A stretch of 33,438 bases of DNA from Hydrogenophaga sp. (GTDB lineage Bacteria; Pseudomonadota; Gammaproteobacteria; Burkholderiales; Burkholderiaceae_C), in contig JAGXSV010000003.1 in assembly GCA_018333605.1 (NCBI GenBank), positions 1 to 33,438 on the forward strand, read 5' to 3'. This document shows, one piece after another, positions 1 to 9,186 of the stretch. Positions within the stretch are counted from its first letter, which is position 1, and every line of letters starts with the position of its first letter. The position numbers and the translations under genes are program-made. The notes beneath the pieces are model-generated. The model did not search any database. It was not told where the DNA came from and worked only from the letters and a program-made list of their open reading frames with translations.

Positions 1-1448
<1,448 letters not shown>

Positions 1449-1763
1449 TAGACGCTTGCGTGCGCGCGCGACCCATCGGGGCCTGTTCGGATACAAAAAA
1501 CCGCACTGCGGGTTCTTTATGCGTCGTGTGTGTTTTGCCATTCGGCGAGGCCTGCCTTTCTGCGGCGTCTCTTGACGTAGAAACATCCAATGACCTTCCG
1601 TGAACCGGACGCGTGGCAAGCGGTCAATGGCGCATCCCCGCTGCAGGGCAAGCGCCACCGCGGGCTTGTCGTTGGGACGGCGCGAAACTCCCGCTCCCTG
1701 CTTGCATGAAATTGTTGCTGGCGACCCGGGCTGCATGGCTGCGTTCGCCGATTGCTCGGCGAT
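1449..1763. other. Intergenic region between serS and cho 3' ends
   Basis: Apart from the weak hairpin near 1495-1518, I recognise no gene, RNA or repeat here. Open frames exist on both strands but resemble nothing known and look like GC-rich noise. Confidence 0.5.
1495..1518 (+). terminator. Weak candidate terminator after serS
   Basis: An A-run is followed by CCGC-ACT-GCGG and then GTTCTTT. The stem is only 4 bp with a short T-rich tail. It lies about 50 nt after the serS stop and could act in either direction, but it is weak. Confidence 0.3.
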
Positions 1764-2621
1764 TCACAGCAACACGATCTCCGCGCGTCCACCCAGCAGG
1801 GGCTTGCACAGGATCTTGTAAGCATCGGCATCAAAGCCGGGGTCTGCACGATCCAGTGCGGCCGCCCGCGCCATGTCTGACACGCTGCCAAGGTAGCACC
1901 AGTTGCGGATGACGTGGATCTGGACGTCCCCCTCATGGCGCTCGACCAGTCCAATGGCGCCGCGGTAAGGCCAGCAGGCCATGCGCAGGGTTTCCAGGCC
2001 GCTCAACAGGCGGGTGCGGTGTGCCTCGGGGCTTTCATCACCCCGGCACACCCCCGCGCACCGGCAGAGCATGGCCCGAAAACAGGCGCGGCCGGGCGGC
2101 AGTTTCTCCAGACCCAGCGCGGCGTAGCAGAGCTTGTGCTGGTCGGCCAGGCTGCGCAGAACCTCCAGGGCGGCATGGCGGCTGCCGAACAGGCCATAGA
2201 GGTCGGGCTCGGTAGCGAAGTTGAGGTCTTTGGAATACACCACTTCCGGTCGCCCGTCCACGATACGCAGGGAGCACAGTTGGCGGCTGCGCCGCAGTTT
2301 CTGGTTCAGCAGCGGATGGTGCTGCTTGATCAGGCGGGCCTCCAGCAGCAGTGCGCCAATCTCTCCTGCCGTGCGGATGTGACTGATGCGGCGGGTCTGG
2401 CGCATCAGGCGGGATTCCTCGGGATTGCGCAGGTGGGACAGCACGCGCTGGCGCAGGTTGACGCTCTTGCCGATGTACAGCGGGAGGTCGCCTGCTTCAC
2501 CATGGAATACATAGACTCCCGGGGCAGACGGCAGCGTCTCGGCGGCTTCACGCAGATGCGTGGGATATTCAAAAATTCGTGCTTCTTCAAACGCCGGGCG
2601 GCGGCGGGCGGGCAGGTGCAT
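1764..2621 (-). CDS. cho: Cho-type excinuclease (GIY-YIG nuclease, UvrC homologue)
   Basis: Cho is a UvrC-like nuclease that makes the 3' incision in UvrAB-dependent nucleotide excision repair, further from the lesion than UvrC does. The 285-residue length matches the E. coli protein (about 295). The GIY-YIG domain occupies residues about 25-110, with GVYVFHGE and LYIGKSVNLRQRVLSHL, followed by the conserved GEIGALLLEARLIKQHHPLLN. The C-terminal half keeps the Cho-specific GRACFRAMLCRCAGVC and ends in YKILCKPLLGG. In E. coli the gene is SOS-induced. Here the only LexA-like sequence upstream has the wrong spacing (CTG-N9-CAG), so regulation is unclear. The gene stands alone, convergent with serS and 144 nt from the tRNA-Ser terminator. 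Identification is confident from clear similarity to E. coli Cho across the whole length. Confidence 0.92.
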   Translation of the reverse strand: MHLPARRRPAFEEARIFEYPTHLREAAETLPSAPGVYVFHGEAGDLPLYIGKSVNLRQRVLSHLRNPEESRLMRQTRRISHIRTAGEIGALLLEARLIKQHHPLLNQKLRRSRQLCSLRIVDGRPEVVYSKDLNFATEPDLYGLFGSRHAALEVLRSLADQHKLCYAALGLEKLPPGRACFRAMLCRCAGVCRGDESPEAHRTRLLSGLETLRMACWPYRGAIGLVERHEGDVQIHVIRNWCYLGSVSDMARAAALDRADPGFDADAYKILCKPLLGGRAEIVLL

Positions 2622-2764
2622 GAGCGTTCAGTTTTCGAATGGCTTGATGCGATGATGCCTTCAGGCGCGGTGCCGCAGAATCGCCAGGGGAATGGGTTTA
2701 CACAAGCCCGCAAGCTGTTCAAACCCCAGTAGGGTGGCTTCACATGGGCCACATGGGAACAAAG

Positions 2765-2804
2765 TAAAAAAGGCTTGCTACCAAATAAATAGTAGCAAGC
2801 CTTT
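2765..2804 (-). terminator. Strong Rho-independent terminator of tRNA-Ser
   Basis: A perfect 13-bp stem pairs 2769-2781 with 2792-2804 around a 10-nt AT-rich loop. On the minus strand it is followed by a T-rich tract. It starts 7 nt after the encoded CCA end of the tRNA gene, as expected for a single-gene tRNA transcript. Confidence 0.85.
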
Positions 2805-2810
2805 GTATGC

Positions 2811-2900
<90 letters not shown>

Positions 2901-3139
2901 AGGGTGTGATTCAGGTCTCAAGCGGCATAGTTTACCAGAGCCGTGAGCCCAGAATCCTGCAGGACCCTGTGATCAGGAAGGCCCAGGGGCCGTGAGATTT
3001 CTGTTGCACAAGCGCCTGCGCCTGTTGGTGGCGGGCGTCGCCAGTCCCGAGGTGTGGCACCAGGCTGGTGGGATGGATTTGACCGGCCAGTGCTGGCGGC
3101 CGATGCGACAATGGTCAACCGTGGATTCCGTGATCCAAC

Positions 3140-4570
3140 ATGCTTGTCGATACCCAACCTGCCACCCACCAGCACATGCCGGCGTCGCCCGAGGTTCGGG
3201 AGCAATGGGTGAATTCCAAGCTCATCGGCGTGCTGATGGACAATGCCCTGCCGTCGCTGATCTCGACAGCACTGGCCTTGCCCATCGTGCTTTTCCTGAT
3301 GGTGGGCGAGGTGCCCATGCTCCCGTTAACCCTTTGGGGCGTGCTGTTGCTGGGGTTGCTGGCCTTTCGTTACCGCATGATTGCCACCTACCATCTGCGC
3401 TATGACACCACCGAAGGTGCCGTGCGCACGGAATTCATCCGCCGGTACGGGTGGTCCTGGGCGGCGGCGGGAGCGGCCTGGGGTGCATCCATTGGGCTGA
3501 CGTTCCTGCAAGCCAGCCCGCTGACCCAGTTTGTGTGCGGCCTGGTGGTATTGGGTCATGGCTTGTTGTCTCTGACGGCTTTCAGTGCCTACCTGCCAGC
3601 GTTTCGCAGCTACATCAACGCCTTGGTGGCCTCGGTACTGCTGGGGTTGACCGGGCCCATGCTGCTGGGCATGGTCCCGATGGCGGGCCTTAAGTATGTG
3701 GCCGCGCTTGTCCTGCTGCTGCTCATTTTTTGGTGGTTGCTGCGTCTTGCGGGAGAGCGCTTGCATCAGGTCCACCGCGCCAGTTTTGAGCTGCAGTTCT
3801 CCAACCAGGAGTTGATTGACTCGCTGACGGAGCAAACCCGTGCCTCGTTGCGCGCCGTGGCCACCAAAAACCGTTTTCTGGCATCGGCTGCACACGACTT
3901 GCGCCAACCGGTGCATGCCCTGAGCCTGTATGCCGACTGGTTGGCGACAGAGCCTGAAATGGCACGGGAGATCGCACCACGCATGCTGCAGTCGACCCGG
4001 GCAATCAACGAGCTTTTTGATTCGCTGTTTGACCTGACCCGCATTGATGCAGGTAATTACAAGGTGCGGCTGCAGCTTGTGGACGTGCGACAACTGTTCG
4101 CTGACATGGCTCTGCAGTTTGAACCGGTGGCCGCAAGCAAGTCACTCAAATTTCGCACCCACGCCCGCCCCTTCACCATTTGGGCAGACCCGGTGATCCT
4201 GCGGCGCATTCTGGGCAACCTGGTATCCAACGCCCTGCGTCACACGCAGCGTGGTGGGGTGCTGCTGGGGTTTCGTGAGCGCTCGGACGTGTTGGTGTTT
4301 GAAGTCTGGGACACTGGTGCAGGGATCGCTCGCGAGCACCAGCAGGCCATCTTTCAGGAGTTTTTTCGGGTGTCGAGGCACCAGGGCACCGAAGACAGCC
4401 TGGGGCTTGGGCTGACCATCGTGTCCAAGCTTACGACCATGATGGGCTATCGACTGGCACTCAATTCGGAGGCCAACCGGGGCAGCGTTTTTCGTTTGAT
4501 GTTGCCGGCCTGCACGCAGCGTGGCGCAGCAATCGCCGAGGGCGCTGGGGCCGCAGGGAATGTTCCTTGA
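3140..4570 (+). CDS. Membrane-bound sensor histidine kinase, signal unknown
   Basis: A 476-residue two-component sensor kinase. The N-terminal half carries about six hydrophobic segments (roughly 36-56, 60-78, 105-123, 129-149, 160-180 and 184-203) with no recognisable periplasmic ligand domain. A short coiled linker then leads to a HisKA domain with H-box AHDLRQPVHAL; the phosphoacceptor is His252. The HATPase_c domain has the N-box NLVSNALRH (Asn364 region), G1 box DTGAG at 391-395, F-box FQEFFRV and G2 box GLGL at 422-425. There is no receiver domain. The HDLRQP H-box is common in kinases paired with LuxR-type regulators. Its likely partner is the convergent regulator 68 bp away. The ATG at 3140 is assumed; Met13 is an alternative. 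The stimulus cannot be deduced. Confidence 0.88.
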   Translation: MLVDTQPATHQHMPASPEVREQWVNSKLIGVLMDNALPSLISTALALPIVLFLMVGEVPMLPLTLWGVLLLGLLAFRYRMIATYHLRYDTTEGAVRTEFIRRYGWSWAAAGAAWGASIGLTFLQASPLTQFVCGLVVLGHGLLSLTAFSAYLPAFRSYINALVASVLLGLTGPMLLGMVPMAGLKYVAALVLLLLIFWWLLRLAGERLHQVHRASFELQFSNQELIDSLTEQTRASLRAVATKNRFLASAAHDLRQPVHALSLYADWLATEPEMAREIAPRMLQSTRAINELFDSLFDLTRIDAGNYKVRLQLVDVRQLFADMALQFEPVAASKSLKFRTHARPFTIWADPVILRRILGNLVSNALRHTQRGGVLLGFRERSDVLVFEVWDTGAGIAREHQQAIFQEFFRVSRHQGTEDSLGLGLTIVSKLTTMMGYRLALNSEANRGSVFRLMLPACTQRGAAIAEGAGAAGNVP

Positions 4571-4638
4571 TGGGCGGGCGCCAAAACCGACCTGCGGTCA
4601 CAACCGCCAGGTAGCGGGGGCGGCTTGGGCGGAGCGCC

Positions 4639-5232
4639 TCAACGGTTGAGCAAACCTGCGGTGCGAGCCAGATGACTGGCTTGCGATCGGCTTTTGACAT
4701 TGAGTCGGCGAAACAGACGCCAGAGGTGAACCTTGACGGTGTGTTCGCTGATTTGCAGCGCCTCTGCAATTTCCCGGTTGCTCAAGCCACGGTCCAGCAT
4801 CACCAGCAGTTGTTTCTGTCGCTTGGAGAGCTTGTCGGGAACGGTGGGTGCGTTTTCGTCTTCCACCTCGTCCGCCAGAAATTCGCGCAGCACTTTGGCA
4901 ATCTGGGCCGCGCCAGCCGATTTTTCAACATAGGCGTCAGCACCGGCTTCACGGGCCAAGTCTTCGTAGTCGGAGGCAGGAGAGGCCGAGAGCACGATCA
5001 ACGACGTGTCCGGCAGCATCTGACGCACTTCGCGCACACCAGAAACCCCGTTGGTGTCGGGCAACTTGAGATCCAGGCACACCAGTTCGGGTTCGCCATG
5101 TTCGGCGACGGCCTTGCCGACCGAGGCCAGTTTTTCCAGCTCGATCACCTGGGTTGATGAACGCAGCCGGCGCAACAGCATCACGACGGCTTCGCGCATC
5201 AGCGGATGGTCATCAATAACAAAAATACTCAT
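4639..5232 (-). CDS. LuxR/NarL-family response regulator
   Basis: A 197-residue response regulator. The receiver domain (about 1-120) starts with the acidic pair Asp7-Asp8, has the phosphoacceptor Asp54 in CLDLKLPD, and the conserved Lys in YVEKSAGA. The C-terminal LuxR-type helix-turn-helix (about 135-197) shows LSKRQKQLLVMLDRGLSNREIAEALQ and HTVKVHLWRLFRRL, typical of DNA-binding four-helix output domains. It is presumably phosphorylated by the convergent histidine kinase, since the 3' ends are only 68 bp apart. Convergent kinase/regulator pairs are less usual than operons, so co-expression is not assured. The target genes are unknown. The start ATG directly precedes the characteristic first beta strand, so it is well supported. 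Confidence 0.9.
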   Translation of the reverse strand: MSIFVIDDHPLMREAVVMLLRRLRSSTQVIELEKLASVGKAVAEHGEPELVCLDLKLPDTNGVSGVREVRQMLPDTSLIVLSASPASDYEDLAREAGADAYVEKSAGAAQIAKVLREFLADEVEDENAPTVPDKLSKRQKQLLVMLDRGLSNREIAEALQISEHTVKVHLWRLFRRLNVKSRSQASHLARTAGLLNR

Positions 5233-5394
5233 GACGGCAGTGGTATAGGTAATTGTGTAAAGGGGGAGAGCATAGCGGCAATGATGGGGTTGGGCGATGG
5301 GGCCACACCGTCAAATGGGTGCCGTACAAGAGGGATGTTGCAGGTTTAACGGTTCAGGCCGTTGGCTGACCTGCTCCCGGGAGGTCGAAAGAAG

Positions 5395-6690
5395 TCATTC
5401 AGCGGCTTCGCTGAAGTAGCGCAGTGCCTGTGATACTGTTTCGGGGTCTGCCGTGATGGGTAGCAGGGTTGGGTTCTCAGCCAGCGCGTTGGTTCCGCCC
5501 GTTTGCAACAGTGCAATGGTTTGCGCCGCTTCTTTGGGCGAGGCAAAGCCTGAGCTTTGCAGCAGCAGCTGGCCTTTGGCGTCCATGAGCTTGAAGTAAA
5601 ACAGGCCGTCGGCTTCGCGGTATTGCTTGAAGCTGGGTGCCGCAGCTTTCGCCACTTTGGCTGTTTTACGGGTATCGGTCAGGTTGTCCAGTGGTCGCAG
5701 GCCCACGGCATGCCGCAACCGGGCGGTGAACGGTGTGGCGATCGCACGGGCCTTGTCTGCGCCCATTTTGAGTATTTTCTCAAGTTGGGCCGGGTTCTGG
5801 ATCAGTTCGTCGTACACCGAACGCAGGGGAGCAATTTCAGCGTCCAGGCGCTCAAAGAGCACTTGTTTGGCGTCACCCCAGGCGATGCCGTCTGCATAGG
5901 CCTGGGCCAGTGCGGTGGTTTCTTCGGTGGAGGCAAAGGCCTGATAAAGCTGAAACAGGGCTGAACCCTCGGTGTCTTTTGGCTCGCCGGGTGCACGTGA
6001 GTCGGTCAGGATGCCCATGATGAGCTTCTTCAACTGTTCGCGCGGCACAAACAGCGGTATCGTGTTGTCGTAGCTCTTGCTCATCTTGCGGCCGTCCAAC
6101 CCGGGCAAGGTGGCTACGTGCTCTTCAATGGCGGCCTCGGGCAGCGTGAAATGCGCGCCGTACAGGTGGTTGAAGCTGGACGCCATATCGCGCGCCATCT
6201 CGATGTGCTGGATCTGGTCACGGCCGACCGGCACCCGGTGCGCGTTGAACATCAAGATGTCAGCAGCCATGAGCACCGGGTACATGAACAGGCCCGCCGT
6301 GACACCTGCGTCGGGCTCTTCGCCAGCCGCTGTGTTCTTGTCCACCGCGGCTTTGTAGGCATGGGCGCGGTTGAGCACGCCTTTGCCGGTGACGCAGGTG
6401 AGCAACCAGGCGAGTTCGGGAATCTCGGGGATGTCGGACTGGCGGTAGAAGGTGACTTGCTCGGGGTCCAGGCCACAGGCGAGCCAGGTGGCCGCGATTT
6501 CCAGGGTGGAGCGCTGTACGCGGGCTGGATCACCCACCTTGATGAGGGCGTGGTAATCGGCCAGAAAGTAAAAGCTTTCCACCTCGGGCAGGCGGCTGGC
6601 GCGCACCGTGGGACGCACAGCGCCCACGTAGTTGCCCAGATGGGGCGTGCCGGAGGTGGTGATGCCGGTGAGGACGCGCAGGGTTTTCAT
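5395..6690 (-). CDS. trpS: Tryptophanyl-tRNA synthetase with C-terminal extension
   Basis: Cytoplasmic class I synthetase charging tRNA-Trp. The HIGH-type signature is PHLGN at 16-20 and KMSKS is at 202-206. The core follows the bacterial TrpRS pattern, with GRDQIQHIEMARD around 157-169. The protein is 431 residues long, against about 330-340 for a standard bacterial TrpRS. After an Ala/Lys-rich linker near 340-352, about 80 extra residues contain FKQYREADGLFYFKLMDAKG and QSSGFASPKEAAQTI. That stretch resembles a DUF1508/YegP-type small domain. Catalysis should be normal; the role of the extension is unknown. The gene lies 12 nt after the M50 protease gene and is probably co-transcribed with it. 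Start chosen at MKTLRVLTG, just before the nucleotide-binding fold. Confidence 0.96.
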   Translation of the reverse strand: MKTLRVLTGITTSGTPHLGNYVGAVRPTVRASRLPEVESFYFLADYHALIKVGDPARVQRSTLEIAATWLACGLDPEQVTFYRQSDIPEIPELAWLLTCVTGKGVLNRAHAYKAAVDKNTAAGEEPDAGVTAGLFMYPVLMAADILMFNAHRVPVGRDQIQHIEMARDMASSFNHLYGAHFTLPEAAIEEHVATLPGLDGRKMSKSYDNTIPLFVPREQLKKLIMGILTDSRAPGEPKDTEGSALFQLYQAFASTEETTALAQAYADGIAWGDAKQVLFERLDAEIAPLRSVYDELIQNPAQLEKILKMGADKARAIATPFTARLRHAVGLRPLDNLTDTRKTAKVAKAAAPSFKQYREADGLFYFKLMDAKGQLLLQSSGFASPKEAAQTIALLQTGGTNALAENPTLLPITADPETVSQALRYFSEAAE

Positions 6691-6702
6691 GATCGACAGC
6701 GG

Positions 6703-7371
6703 TTAAAGAATCAACATGCGCAGCGGCGTGAGCAGCACTTCAATGGCACTGCCGGTGAACGCCATGAGCGGGCGCAGCCAGAGGTTGCCCACCACGCCGG
6801 AGATGACGAGCGCCATGACGATGAAAAACCCCCAGGGCTCAATGCGCGACACCAACTCGGCCTGTTTCCAAGGCAGCAGTCCGACCAGAATACGGCCACC
6901 GTCAAGCGGTGGCAGGGGAAACAGGTTGAACGCGAACATCACCAGGTTGACCAGGATGCCGGCCCGGCACATTTGCAGGAAAAAGCGCTCATCGACGCCG
7001 GTGGCCACCAGCACATACAGCAGCACGGTCCAGAGAATGGCTTGAACCAGGTTGGCACCCGGCCCGGCCAGTGCCACCCACACCATGTCTTTCTTGGGGT
7101 TGCGCAGCCGGTTGAAGTTCACCGGTACGGGTTTGGCGTAGCCGAACAAGAACGCACCCGAGGTGGCAAAGTACAGCAGCAAGGGCATGGCGATGGTGCC
7201 CAGCGGATCGATGTGCTTGATCGGGTTCAGGGTGATGCGCCCGAGCATGTAGGCGGTGTTGTCGCCATAGTGCCGCGCCGCGTAGCCATGCGCCGCCTCA
7301 TGCACGGTGATGGCGAACAGCACGGGAATGGCGTAGATGGCAATGGTCTGAACGATCTGGGCGAAATCCAT
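6703..7371 (-). CDS. Site-2 protease family (M50) membrane metalloprotease
   Basis: A 222-residue polytopic membrane protein of the M50 zinc-metalloprotease family, the intramembrane proteases related to SpoIVFB. The zinc motif HEAAH sits at 24-28 in the first hydrophobic segment. The third ligand lies in PLPPLDGGRIL near residue 155. GRITLNPIKHIDPLGT and KPVPVNFNRLRNPKKDM are strongly conserved in the family. It lacks a PDZ domain. Substrates are unknown. The ATG at 7371 is preferred because family members start a few residues before the first helix. An in-frame TTG at 7389 would add six residues and has a GACAAT six nt upstream. It sits 12 nt before trpS and 103 nt after yciO, suggesting one transcription unit. 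Confidence 0.9.
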   Translation of the reverse strand: MDFAQIVQTIAIYAIPVLFAITVHEAAHGYAARHYGDNTAYMLGRITLNPIKHIDPLGTIAMPLLLYFATSGAFLFGYAKPVPVNFNRLRNPKKDMVWVALAGPGANLVQAILWTVLLYVLVATGVDERFFLQMCRAGILVNLVMFAFNLFPLPPLDGGRILVGLLPWKQAELVSRIEPWGFFIVMALVISGVVGNLWLRPLMAFTGSAIEVLLTPLRMLIL

Positions 7372-7474
7372 GGCGGAAGTGTCGGGCAAACCGGTATTGT
7401 CCCAGATGGCGCCGTGGGATGGTCAGGCACTGTCGTCGTCCGACTTCCTGTTGCGCCGCAGTTGGCAGCAGTGC

Positions 7475-8110
7475 TCACATGCCAAGCAAGGCCAGGGCGC
7501 CTTTCCCTTGTCGCACAAGTTCGGGTTGGCCACCGGTGCCCATGGGGGTGAGGTCGATCACCGTGGTGGGTTCGAGGGTGCAGGCGCCCGCATCGATGAC
7601 GCCCGCCAGGTCGTGCTGAAAGCGTTCACGAATCTCTTGCGCGTCGTTCAGGGGGGCCGTTTCACCGGGCGGAATCAGCGTGGTGGCCAGCAGCGGTGCG
7701 TTGTGCAGATCCAGCAGGGCCAGCAGGGCGTTGTGGCCGGGGACGCGCAGGCCAATGGTTTTGCGTGACGGGTGGCTCAGGCGCCGGGGCACTTCCTTGC
7801 TGGCTTCCAGAATGAAGGTGTATGGGCCGGGAGTGGCCTGCTTGAGCAGACGGTACTGGCGGTTGTCGACCCGGGCGTAGCTGGCGAGCTCGCTCAGGTC
7901 GCGGCACAGCAGCGTGAGGTGGTGCTTGTCGTCCACCTGGCGGATGCGGCGCAGCCGGTCAGCAGCCGTTTTGTCGTCGAGGTGGCAGACCAGGGCGTAG
8001 CTGGAGTCGGTGGGTACTGCCAGCACGCCACCGCGCGCCAGAAGTTGTACCGCTTGCTTGAGCAGCCGGGGTTGTGGGTTGTCGGGGTGAACATCGAATA
8101 ACTGGGACAT
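7475..8110 (-). CDS. yciO: YciO/Sua5-family L-threonylcarbamoyladenylate synthase-type protein
   Basis: A 211-residue single-domain protein of the YrdC/Sua5/YciO fold. Family members form threonylcarbamoyl-AMP for the tRNA t6A modification; the YciO branch has related but less clearly defined activity. Family signatures are GGVLAVPTDSSYALVCHLDD near the N-terminus, the KHHLTLLCRDLSELASYA stretch, and PGPYTFILEASKEVPRRL, with IGLRVPGHNALLALL further on. The start is set at MSQLFDVHPDN, which matches YciO proteins. A -10-like CACAAT lies 6 nt upstream and no Shine-Dalgarno sequence is seen. It follows the rnm gene, as yciO follows yciV in E. coli, so the pairing is conserved. Function beyond the family level is uncertain. 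Confidence 0.9.
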   Translation of the reverse strand: MSQLFDVHPDNPQPRLLKQAVQLLARGGVLAVPTDSSYALVCHLDDKTAADRLRRIRQVDDKHHLTLLCRDLSELASYARVDNRQYRLLKQATPGPYTFILEASKEVPRRLSHPSRKTIGLRVPGHNALLALLDLHNAPLLATTLIPPGETAPLNDAQEIRERFQHDLAGVIDAGACTLEPTTVIDLTPMGTGGQPELVRQGKGALALLGM

Positions 8111-8210
8111 GGCCCTATTGTGCGACGGACCCGGCGTTGGGCCGGCACCGCCAGCACAGCGTGCAACAGCCCCAACGTGCGGGCGTGCCGCCAGGGTGCC
8201 GCTCGGACGT

Positions 8211-9071
8211 TCACTGGATGCGGGATTCAAGCAGCTCCCACACCGGTGTGACGCTGCCCGGCAGGTCGGGCAGCTTGCCCAGGTCGGTGTGGCTTTCTTC
8301 GGGGCTGTGAAAGTCGCTGCCGCGTGAAGCGGCCAGACCAAACTCTTTGCAGTATTCGGCGTATTTCACATAGTCGGCGACGCCATGCGCGCCGGTCACC
8401 ACTTCAACCCCCTGGCCACCGTGTGCCTTGAACTCGGTGAAAAGGGCGTATTCCTCATTGGTCGAGAGTTTGTAGCGCCCCGGGTGCGCAATCACGGCCA
8501 TGCCGCCCGACTGGGTGATCCAGCCCACCGCGTCGCCCAGTGTGGCCCATCGGTGCGGCACAAACCCGGGTTTGCCGTCGTTGATGTATTTGCGGAACAC
8601 TTCATTGGTGTCGCGGCAAATACCGGCTTCCACCAGGTAGCGCGCGAAATGGGTGCGTGAAATGAGTTCGGGGTTGTCCACGTATTTCAGCGCGCCTTCG
8701 TACACGCCGGGAATACCCACGCGCGCCAGGTCGTCGCTCATGGCGCGAGCCCGCTGCTCGCGCCCACCGCGGGTGGCGTGCAGCCCTTGCACCAGGGCCG
8801 GGTGGGTGGTGTCCATGCCCAAGCCCACGATGTGCACCGTGATGCCGGCAAAAGTGACGGAGATTTCGGTGCCGGTGAGGTAGCGCAAGCCCACCGCGCG
8901 AGCGGCTTCCAGGGCCCGGGCCTGGCCGCCAATTTCGTCGTGGTCGGTCAGGGCCCACACGTCCACGCCGTTGGCCTTGGCGCGTTGCGCCAGTGCCTCC
9001 GGCGTGAGGGTGCCGTCAGACACAATGGAATGGCAATGGAGGTCGGCGTTGAGTATGTGGGTCACCGACAT
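8211..9071 (-). CDS. rnm: PHP-domain phosphoesterase (RNase AM / 3',5'-nucleoside bisphosphatase family)
   Basis: A 286-residue PHP-family metal-dependent phosphoesterase, homologous to E. coli YciV/TrpH. That protein hydrolyses 3',5'-nucleoside bisphosphates and trims RNA 5' ends (RNase AM). Metal-ligand motifs are all visible: DLHCHSIVSDG at 10-20, TDHDE near 42-46, TGTEIS near 67-71, AHPGRY in the middle, and GSDFHSPEE near the C-terminus. The length matches the family. It begins an apparent minus-strand group rnm-yciO-M50-trpS, with 100 nt to yciO. The yciV-yciO adjacency is shared with enterics. ppc lies 115 nt upstream on the same strand, so read-through is possible. Start ATG at 9071 fits the family N-terminus. 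Confidence 0.92.
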   Translation of the reverse strand: MSVTHILNADLHCHSIVSDGTLTPEALAQRAKANGVDVWALTDHDEIGGQARALEAARAVGLRYLTGTEISVTFAGITVHIVGLGMDTTHPALVQGLHATRGGREQRARAMSDDLARVGIPGVYEGALKYVDNPELISRTHFARYLVEAGICRDTNEVFRKYINDGKPGFVPHRWATLGDAVGWITQSGGMAVIAHPGRYKLSTNEEYALFTEFKAHGGQGVEVVTGAHGVADYVKYAEYCKEFGLAASRGSDFHSPEESHTDLGKLPDLPGSVTPVWELLESRIQ

Positions 9072-9186
9072 ATTCTAGTTTTCGCCGGGTGACCGCGCTG
9101 GCGCAAGGCAAAGACACGCCAAGATAGCGGCGTCAGCCGCGAACACCGCAGAAGGGACGTTGTCCGACCGCAGGCGGCGCGGGGGG

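Noticed and set aside
2714..2728. LexA-like box upstream of cho (CTG-TTCAAACCC-CAG)
   Set aside because: The half-sites are 9 nt apart; a LexA box needs CTG-N10-CAG. It is also nearly 100 nt from the start. No acceptable SOS box was found.
7372..7389. TTG start adding six residues to the M50 protease, with GACAAT 6 nt upstream
   Set aside because: The family begins a few residues before the first helix and ATG 7371 fits that. The TTG remains possible but is less likely.
6118..7551. 477-codon plus-strand frame opposite trpS and the M50 gene
   Set aside because: Spans two well-supported genes in antisense, with no recognisable domain.
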